Of a DNA stretch of 18,134 bases, positions 13,286 through 18,134 are shown piece after piece (within the stretch, counting starts at the first letter, position 1; each line of letters starts with the position of its first letter). Origin of the DNA: CAZUSC01 sp964622915 (GTDB lineage: Bacteria > Patescibacteriota > Andersenbacteria > UBA10190). The DNA is taken from NCBI GenBank assembly GCA_964622915.1, contig CAZUSC010000041.1, forward strand, positions 1 to 18,134, read 5' to 3'. Under the pieces are notes generated by a model. The model did not search any database, had not been told where the DNA came from, and saw only the letters and a list, made by a program, of their open reading frames with translations. A program made the position numbers and the translations under genes.

Positions 13286-14950
13286 ATGCCTAAACAAATT
13301 TTATTCGATGATAAAGCACGTGACGGCTTGCGGGCCGGGGTTGATAAACTGGCCAACGCTGTCAAAGTGACACTGGGTCCCAAAGGCCGCAACGTGGTGT
13401 TAGACCGAGGCTTTGGTTCCCCTACCATTACTAATGATGGTGTAACTATTGCTAAGGAAGTTGAACTGCCGGACAAGGTTGAAAATATGGGGGTGGAATT
13501 GGTTAAACAAGTGGCCGAGAAAACTAACGACGTGGCGGGAGACGGCACTACCACCGCCACCGTCTTAGCGCAAAGCATGTTCAATGAGGGACTGAAGAAC
13601 ATTGCCGCTGGCGTCAATCCAATGGTCCTGCGCCGCGGTATCGAAAAAGCCACGATGATCGCCGTGGAGTCGCTGGAAGAACAAAAGCGCGATGTTCGTG
13701 GTCGGGCGGAAATTGCCCAGGTGGCGACGATCTCTGCTCAAGATGAAGAAGTGGGTAAATTAATTGCCGATGTGATGGAAAAAGTAGGTAAGGATGGTGT
13801 GATTACGGTTGAGGAATCCCAAACACTCGGCTTGGAATCTGAATTCGTGGAAGGTATGCAGATCGATAAGGGATACATTAGTCCGTACATGGTGACCAAT
13901 GCCGATAAAATGGAAGCCCAAATCGAAAATCCCTACATCTTGCTAACGGACAAGAAAATTTCGGCGATTTCGGAAATTCTGCCGGTACTGGAAAAAGTAA
14001 TGCAAGCTGGCAAAAAGGAGTTAGTGATTATTGCCGAAGACGTGGAAGGCGAGGCCCTGCCGACTTTGGTCCTGAATAAAATTCGCGGCACCTTCAATGC
14101 TATTGCCGTCAAAGCCCCCGGCTTTGGTGATCGCCGTAAAGAAATGTTGCAGGACATCGCGGTGCTAACGGGCGGCCAAGTAATTTCCGAAGAAGTTGGA
14201 ATGAAATTAGAAAACACTACTTTACAGCAGCTGGGACAGGTCGATCGCGTTATTGTCACAAAAGACGACACCACAATTGTCGGCGGCAAAGGCAAACAAA
14301 AAGATATTGATGCCCGTGTTAATCAGATCAAGCAGGCCATTGCCAACGAAACTTCTGATTTTGACCGCGAGAAACTGGAAGAGCGTTTAGGTAAACTTTC
14401 CTCTGGAGTGGCGGTAATCAGAGTAGGCGCTGCTACGGAAACGGAACAGAAGGAAAAACAGCATCGCGTGGAAGATGCGGTACAGGCGACCAAGGCCGCC
14501 GTGGCCGAAGGAATTGTGGCGGGGGGAGGACTGGCTCTCTTGATCGCCGCTCGCCAGCTCGATAAAGCCATTGATAAAGAAGAAGGCAAGCGTGGCGCCA
14601 GCAATCGAGATATCGTTACCGGCATGCAATTAGTAATGCGGGCCCTCGAAGAGCCGGCCCGTCAGATTGCCCTTAATGCCGGGCGCGAAGGATCGGTAAT
14701 TATTGAAGAAGTGCGCAAACAAGGATTTAAGGTTGGTTACAATGCCGCCGACCATACTTATGTTGATATGTTCGAAGCGGGCATTGTTGATCCCAAGATG
14801 GTTACTCGCTCCGCTCTTCAGAACGCCGCTTCTATTGCTGCTATCATGTTAACGACTGAAGCGCTGGTAGCCGAGCTGCCGGAAGAGAAACCTGCCAATG
14901 CTGCCGGGATGGGCGGTGGAGGTATGCCCGGTGGCATGGGCATGATGTAG
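13286..14950 (+). CDS. groEL: Chaperonin GroEL (HSP60)
   Basis: A 554-residue group I chaperonin that forms the double-ring ATP-dependent folding cage with GroES. It has the ATP-binding segment TLGPKGRNVVLD (29-40), the catalytic loop GDGTTT (D86, matching E. coli D87), and a normal apical domain. Further along are a GGGLALL segment and the flexible Gly/Met-rich tail ending GGMPGGMGMM. Length and motifs are intact. There is no Shine-Dalgarno site, and the ATG lies seven bases after a heptamer array. The TAG stop is embedded in an inverted repeat, and a strong terminator follows about 55 bases later. Confidence 0.98.
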   Translation: MPKQILFDDKARDGLRAGVDKLANAVKVTLGPKGRNVVLDRGFGSPTITNDGVTIAKEVELPDKVENMGVELVKQVAEKTNDVAGDGTTTATVLAQSMFNEGLKNIAAGVNPMVLRRGIEKATMIAVESLEEQKRDVRGRAEIAQVATISAQDEEVGKLIADVMEKVGKDGVITVEESQTLGLESEFVEGMQIDKGYISPYMVTNADKMEAQIENPYILLTDKKISAISEILPVLEKVMQAGKKELVIIAEDVEGEALPTLVLNKIRGTFNAIAVKAPGFGDRRKEMLQDIAVLTGGQVISEEVGMKLENTTLQQLGQVDRVIVTKDDTTIVGGKGKQKDIDARVNQIKQAIANETSDFDREKLEERLGKLSSGVAVIRVGAATETEQKEKQHRVEDAVQATKAAVAEGIVAGGGLALLIAARQLDKAIDKEEGKRGASNRDIVTGMQLVMRALEEPARQIALNAGREGSVIIEEVRKQGFKVGYNAADHTYVDMFEAGIVDPKMVTRSALQNAASIAAIMLTTEALVAELPEEKPANAAGMGGGGMPGGMGMM

Positions 14951-14975
14951 ACATAAACCTAAGGTTTTATGTCTA
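14948..14975. repeat. Inverted repeat over the groEL stop codon
   Basis: TAGACATAAACC (14948-14959), starting with the groEL stop codon, pairs with GGTTTTATGTCTA (14963-14975) with one extra base. There is no T tract, so it is not a terminator itself. It could stabilise the mRNA 3' end or be a protein-binding palindrome. The adjoining bases 14976-14997 (CCTGAACGAAAGTGAAGGAT and two more) resemble a dispersed intergenic repeat. Confidence 0.7.
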
Positions 14976-15005
14976 CCCTGAACGAAAGTGAAGGATCTAA
15001 ACATA

Positions 15006-15049
15006 AAAACTCCCCCTGTACCACGTTGGGTGCAGGGGGAGTTTTGTTT
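15006..15049 (+). terminator. Strong terminator of the groESL operon
   Basis: A 13-bp perfect stem, AAAACTCCCCCTG (15006-15018) with its complement at 15033-15045, encloses a 14-base loop. TTTTGTTT overlaps its end. The A-rich left side makes it potentially bidirectional. Confidence 0.9.
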
Positions 15050-15108
15050 CTGGTAATTTAGAGTCTACATGCTATCATGAACTTAAGTTAACCATTAGTA
15101 TAAACAGT

Positions 15109-15507
15109 ATGGATGACAACAATAACCCACAGAGCCAGCCACCTAGCCAAACACCATATCAGGCGCCAGTGCCTCCGCCATCCAATAATTCGCCGGAACC
15201 GAATGATATCACCGGCGTTGACTCTAACAAGTTAATGGCCGCGGTTTCCTATTTGGGTATTTTGGTCATTATTCCCCTCCTGATCAGCCGGAAGGATAAG
15301 TTCGTGCTCTTTCACGCTAAGCAAGGCTTGGTACTGTTGCTAGTTTATGTTGTTGCCGGCATTGCTATGTCCTGGATTCCGATTATCGGCAACCTGGTTG
15401 GCTTGCTCGGCTTCGTAGCTTCTATTGCCGGTTTGATTCAGGCCTTACAAGGCAAGTGGTGGAAAATGCCACTAATAGGAGATCTCGCCGCCAAGTTTCG
15501 GATATAG
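15109..15507 (+). CDS. DUF4870/Tic20-like small membrane protein
   Basis: A 132-residue protein with a Pro/Gln/Asn-rich disordered N-terminus (1-40), then hydrophobic helices at about 43-60, 70-88 and 91-112. The segment AAVSYLGILVIIPLL, then KDKFVLFHAKQGLVLL, then IPIIGNLVG, then ALQGKWWKMPLIGDLAAKF matches the pattern of DUF4870/Tic20-related bacterial membrane proteins. Their biochemical role is unsettled. It stands alone between the groESL terminator and its own hairpin terminator. No Shine-Dalgarno site is present; TAGTAT/TATAAA at 15096-15104 lies only 4 to 7 bases before the ATG, consistent with leaderless transcription. Its stop is followed by a heptamer array. Confidence 0.8.
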   Translation: MDDNNNPQSQPPSQTPYQAPVPPPSNNSPEPNDITGVDSNKLMAAVSYLGILVIIPLLISRKDKFVLFHAKQGLVLLLVYVVAGIAMSWIPIIGNLVGLLGFVASIAGLIQALQGKWWKMPLIGDLAAKFRI

Positions 15508-15511
15508 ACGT

Positions 15512-15553
15512 GAGTAACGAGTAACGAGTAACGAGTAACCAGTAACCAGTAAG
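15512..15553. repeat. Six 7-bp units after the DUF4870-like gene
   Basis: Four perfect GAGTAAC units (15512-15539) are followed by CAGTAAC and CAGTAAG, all in unbroken tandem. The array sits between the stop codon and the terminator hairpin. The last 13 bases equal the end of the groES-groEL array read on the other strand. Confidence 0.95.
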
Positions 15554-15558
15554 ACAAA

Positions 15559-15588
15559 AAACGGCTCTCGCAGTGGCGAGAGCCGTTT
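15559..15588 (+). terminator. Hairpin terminator between the DUF4870-like gene and pyk
   Basis: A perfect 13-bp stem (15559-15571 with 15576-15588) has an AGTG loop. The plus-strand T tract is only three bases, while the minus strand has a run of six T, so it may work in both directions. Confidence 0.75.
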
Positions 15589-15592
15589 ACTG

Positions 15593-15601
15593 TGTTAAAA
15601 T
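15593..15601 (+). promoter_or_regulatory. Candidate extended -10, leaderless promoter of pyk
   Basis: TG (15593-15594), one base, TAAAAT (15596-15601), ending 6 bases before the pyk ATG. The predicted start of transcription falls on the A of ATG. No -35 match is visible; the region upstream is the terminator stem. Confidence 0.45.
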
Positions 15602-15607
15602 GTTCCA

Positions 15608-17050
15608 ATGACTTCGCTTTCGATAGAAAACAACCGCACGAAAATTGTTTGCACAATTGGTCCGTCCTCTTCCACGCTAGGCGTACTTAAGGACATGATT
15701 GCGGCCGGAATGGATGTGGCCAGAATTAATTTTTCCCATGGCAGTCACGACAGCAATTTGGAGCTGCTCGATAAAATTCGCGCCGCCGCTCAAGAAGTCA
15801 GTCGCCCGATAGCAATTTTGCAGGATTTACAAGGCCCGAAAATCCGCGTGGGTACCTTGCCGGAAGCGGGACTGGAGTTAATTGAAGGCAAAATGGCTAC
15901 CCTTCAGGCTGGCGTACTGGAAGCAGACGCGGGCATCATCCCGGTGCCGTACGATCGCTTTGCCCATGATTTACGTCGAGGAGATCGTATTCTGCTAGCG
16001 GATGGCACGCGCGAGGTAGAAGTACTAGAGGTGAAAGGCACTATTATTAAAGCCAAGGTTCTGCTCGGCGGCCACCTTATTTCTTATAAAGGCATTAATG
16101 TGCCGACTGTTTCGCTGTCGATTGAATCAATGACGGAAAAAGACGATAAAGACTTGGCCTTTGGCTTGCAACACGACATTGATTTTGTGGCCTTGTCTTT
16201 TGTCAGGTCAGCCGATGATGTGAATAAACTGCGGGAGAAGATCGAACGCTTCCTGCCTAAAGGCACGGAGCCCCCGCATATTATTGTCAAAATTGAAAAA
16301 CATGAGGCGCTCCAAAATTTTGATGAGATTTTGGAAGCAACCGACGGGGTTATGATTGCCCGCGGTGACTTAGGACTGGAAACACCAGTGGCGCGCTTAC
16401 CCTTGCATCAAAAAGAACTAATTGCCAAGTGCGTGGTGGCGGGCAAGCCGGTTATTACGGCTACCGAAATGTTGGCCTCGATGGAAAATAATCCGCGGCC
16501 GACGCGAGCGGAAGTATCCGATGTGGCTAATGCTGTTATCGATCATACCGATGCCACTATGTTGTCTGGTGAGTCCGCCATGGGGCGGTATCCAGTGCGG
16601 GCCGTACAAACAATGGCCGATATTATTAATAATACTGAGGAATCGCCGCTGGATAATTTGCTTCCTCATAAAGATGCCCGCGGCGGTTCAGCCGCTTTAG
16701 CGATGGCGGGGGCGGCGGTGGAAGTGGCTCGTCATGTCCGCGCCGCCGCTATTTTAGTAATTACAACATCCGGTTATTCGGCCCGCGCCGTGGCTAAGTT
16801 CCGGCCGGAAATTCCCATTTTTGCTTCGACGGGAAACAGCCGTGTGCAAAAAGTGCTTATTTTAACCTGGGGAGTCACTCCCTTTTTAGCGCAAAATTAT
16901 GCTAATCCCGAGAAAATAGTTTGGAATTCTTTAGATATTCTGCGCCAGGAGTATAAGATAGCGTCCGGCTCCAAAATAGTGGTGGTATCGGGGCTTAAAA
17001 AAATTAAGGGCGGCGGCTTTGACAGTGCCGTGCGGGTAGTGGAGATATAG
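15608..17050 (+). CDS. pyk: Pyruvate kinase
   Basis: A 480-residue pyruvate kinase that transfers phosphate from phosphoenolpyruvate to ADP in the last step of glycolysis. Visible motifs are TKIVCTIGPSS (11-21), MDVARINFSHG (R39, N41, S43) and LQDLQGPKIR. The B domain follows, then IVKIEKHEALQNFDEI with the catalytic lysine. After it come MIARGDLGLETP (metal and substrate loop), the ITATEMLASM segment and a complete C-terminal domain. Length is normal. No Shine-Dalgarno site precedes the ATG, but an extended -10 lies 6 bases upstream. No terminator is evident after the stop; instead the transposase-associated repeats begin 16 bases later. Confidence 0.97.
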   Translation: MTSLSIENNRTKIVCTIGPSSSTLGVLKDMIAAGMDVARINFSHGSHDSNLELLDKIRAAAQEVSRPIAILQDLQGPKIRVGTLPEAGLELIEGKMATLQAGVLEADAGIIPVPYDRFAHDLRRGDRILLADGTREVEVLEVKGTIIKAKVLLGGHLISYKGINVPTVSLSIESMTEKDDKDLAFGLQHDIDFVALSFVRSADDVNKLREKIERFLPKGTEPPHIIVKIEKHEALQNFDEILEATDGVMIARGDLGLETPVARLPLHQKELIAKCVVAGKPVITATEMLASMENNPRPTRAEVSDVANAVIDHTDATMLSGESAMGRYPVRAVQTMADIINNTEESPLDNLLPHKDARGGSAALAMAGAAVEVARHVRAAAILVITTSGYSARAVAKFRPEIPIFASTGNSRVQKVLILTWGVTPFLAQNYANPEKIVWNSLDILRQEYKIASGSKIVVVSGLKKIKGGGFDSAVRVVEI

Positions 17051-17065
17051 AAGTAAGATAAAGGA

Positions 17066-17080
17066 TAAAGGGGTCAAGTA
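17066..17080 (+). repeat. Extra direct copy of the transposase-flanking repeat
   Basis: TAAAGGGGTCAAGTA, identical to the first 15 bases of the left inverted repeat 35 bases further on. Both copies are preceded by related GATAA-rich sequence. Confidence 0.9.
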
Positions 17081-17100
17081 TGCTCCGTAGGATAAAGAGA

Positions 17101-17121
17101 TAAAGGGGTCAAGTACAATTA
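17101..17121 (+). repeat. Left 21-bp inverted repeat of the transposase unit
   Basis: The core AAAGGGGTCAAGTACAATT is perfectly complementary to the right copy at 17806-17826. A TATGAT -10-like box (17120-17125) overlaps its inner end, 11 bases before the transposase ATG, so the repeat may carry part of its promoter. Confidence 0.9.
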
Positions 17122-17136
17122 TGATACACTGTCCGT

Positions 17137-17808
17137 ATGGCTAGGACTCTCCGCAATGCTGTCGGTGATATGGTCTACCATGTGCTGAACCGCGCTAACG
17201 GGCGGATGCAAATCTTCCGGAAAGATACTGACTATCAGGCATTTGAAAAACTACTTGCCGAGGCTAAAGAAAAATACCCGATGAGGATTCTTGCATACTG
17301 TCTGATGCCCAACCACTGGCATCTACTTCTCTATCCGGAGCACGATGATGATATGCCGCGCTTTATGCGCTGGTCAGGACTCACCCACACCCAACGCTGG
17401 CATACAGCCCACAAGACAATTGGTTATGGGCATTTGTATCAGGGCCGATATAAGTCTTTTCCTGTACAGACAGATGAGCATTTTCTTCAAGTTGTGCGCT
17501 ACGTTGAACGGAATCCATTACGAGCCAAACTGGTTACCAAGGCGCAAGACTGGCGTTGGTCTAGTTTGTGGTTAAGAGCTAATGGAACTAGAAAGCAAAA
17601 GCAATTGCTAGCTCCTTGGCCGGTACTCGCTGGTCGGAACTACATTGCGTGGGTAAATCAGCCACAACCAAAGGAAGAAGTAGAGATAATTCGATATGCG
17701 ATTAAACGAGGCCGACCATATGGTGGCGAGGAGTGGATCTACAAAACGGCAAAGGAGTTATACTTAGAGCCGACACTTAATCCGCGCGGTAGACCACGGA
17801 GGGAGTAA
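17137..17808 (+). CDS. REP-associated tyrosine transposase (Y1, HUH family)
   Basis: A 223-residue Y1_Tnp domain protein, a single-strand DNA transposase of the RAYT group related to IS200/IS605 TnpA. The domain begins RNAVGDMVYHVLNRANGRMQIF. The metal-binding HUH motif is H60-W61-H62 in MPNHWHLLLYPE. A YQGRYKSFPV segment (101-110) and RYVERNPLRAKLV follow, where Y122 is the likely nucleophile. Then comes WRWSSLW, typical of RAYTs. RAYTs are usually single-copy housekeeping-like genes that mobilise short flanking palindromes rather than themselves. No Shine-Dalgarno site is visible. The gene appears intact and flanking repeats fit the family. Confidence 0.92.
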   Translation: MARTLRNAVGDMVYHVLNRANGRMQIFRKDTDYQAFEKLLAEAKEKYPMRILAYCLMPNHWHLLLYPEHDDDMPRFMRWSGLTHTQRWHTAHKTIGYGHLYQGRYKSFPVQTDEHFLQVVRYVERNPLRAKLVTKAQDWRWSSLWLRANGTRKQKQLLAPWPVLAGRNYIAWVNQPQPKEEVEIIRYAIKRGRPYGGEEWIYKTAKELYLEPTLNPRGRPRRE

Positions 17809-17826
17809 TTGTACTTGACCCCTTTA
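17806..17826 (-). repeat. Right 21-bp inverted repeat of the transposase unit
   Basis: It begins with the TAA stop of the transposase and continues as TTGTACTTGACCCCTTTA, the perfect reverse complement of the left copy. The stop codon is therefore part of the repeat. Confidence 0.9.
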
Positions 17827-17889
17827 GCTCTCTCATGGCGGAAGATGTGGGACGAAGTTAGAACCTATCGGAAGACTACAACGGAGCAA

Positions 17890-17908
17890 TGGCATTTGCC
17901 AGTTTTTT
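17890..17908 (+). terminator. Weak possible terminator after the transposase
   Basis: TGGCA (17890-17894) and TGCCA (17897-17901) form a short stem followed by G and six T. The loop is tight, so the stem is short; it lies convergent to maf. Confidence 0.35.
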
Positions 17909-17913
17909 AGCGC

Positions 17914-18134
17914 CTATTGTTCAAGCAGATTAACTCCAAACTCTAGCATTACCTCAGCCAGACTACCGAGCGGCAGTCCGAGTGTATTAGTGTACTCACC
18001 GTTAACACTTGAAATAAGAAATGCTCCTCTGCCTTGACCAGCATAAGCTGCAGCGTGGCCAGCTAAAGGCTCTCCAGAGTTCATATATGCTGTAATATCA
18101 GCCTCACCCAGCTTCCTGAATGTCACGGTATTTT
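17914..18134 (-). CDS. maf: Maf-family nucleoside triphosphate pyrophosphatase, C-terminal part
   Basis: The last 73 or so codons of a Maf/Ham1-fold protein whose start lies beyond the right edge. Maf proteins hydrolyse non-canonical or modified NTPs (dTTP/UTP, or m7GTP in the YceF branch) to the monophosphate. The visible part has the family order TVTFRKL, then ITAYMNSGEPL, then AYAGQGRGAFLI, then GEYTNTLGLPLGSLAEVMLEFGV. The usual DKAG(A/S)Y segment reads GHAAAY, so the conserved lysine position is changed; substrate class cannot be decided. A GTG at 18126 is internal, not the start, because the conserved TVTFR segment continues upstream of it. Confidence 0.88.
   Translation of the reverse strand, partial: NTVTFRKLGEADITAYMNSGEPLAGHAAAYAGQGRGAFLISSVNGEYTNTLGLPLGSLAEVMLEFGVNLLEQ

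Larger units (their letters stand above)
17066..17826 (+). mobile_element. REP-associated transposase unit bounded by inverted repeats
   Basis: The transposase gene is enclosed by a perfect 21-bp inverted repeat (17101-17121 and 17806-17826), with a 15-bp extra direct copy at 17066-17080. The right repeat contains the transposase stop codon. The unit is inserted between pyruvate kinase and maf. No target-site duplication is evident, which is normal for HUH transposases. Confidence 0.75.

Noticed and set aside
13270..14625. Three antisense ORFs over groEL
   Set aside because: Antisense shadows of a strongly conserved gene, with no motif or start signal of their own.

Overview
The window reads as chromosomal DNA of a small-genome bacterium of the Patescibacteria (Candidate Phyla Radiation, probably a Parcubacteria-like lineage). 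This is inferred from the gene set and style: a GT39-type membrane glycosyltransferase followed by a winged-helix/nucleotidyltransferase protein, a pseudopilin-like membrane protein, a membrane-anchored family 5 solute-binding protein, a bifunctional phosphoglucose/phosphomannose isomerase, a tRNA without encoded CCA, few clear Shine-Dalgarno sites, and a REP-associated tyrosine transposase. TGA is used as a stop (the 3476-4057 gene ends in TGA inside an ATGA overlap), so the SR1/Gracilibacteria code does not apply.

Layout. Positions 1-355 hold no gene I can support, but they end in a good plus-strand terminator. tRNA-Leu(CAG) follows on the minus strand, then a 131-bp GC-rich palindromic element. 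A long minus-strand block, read from right to left, carries uvrC, secG, a pseudopilin-like gene, a solute-binding protein gene and the isomerase gene. uvrA is divergent from uvrC. After it on the plus strand come an isolated orphan gene with its own promoter, possible leader ORF and terminator; the GT39/nucleotidyltransferase pair; groES-groEL behind a CIRCE operator; a small DUF4870/Tic20-like membrane protein; pyruvate kinase; and a REP-associated transposase gene bounded by a 21-bp inverted repeat. The window ends inside a minus-strand maf gene.

Most genes are housekeeping: nucleotide excision repair (UvrA, UvrC), protein export (SecG), folding (GroESL), glycolysis (isomerase, pyruvate kinase), surface glycosylation and nucleotide-pool sanitation (Maf).

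The unusual layer is repetitive DNA. Arrays of 7-bp units sit at four gene boundaries and inside uvrC. Two arrays are head-to-head and can form hairpins, and two others share a 13-bp end. The uvrC array lies in a stretch that replaces the cysteine cluster of typical UvrC, and this UvrC has no cysteine at all. A second, palindromic insertion lies further along the same gene. Several -10-like hexamers sit 4-8 bases from start codons without a Shine-Dalgarno site, which suggests frequent leaderless transcription. I see no clear new multi-gene system. The best candidates for something undescribed are the heptamer repeats and their link to uvrC, and the orphan cassette at 9383-10068.
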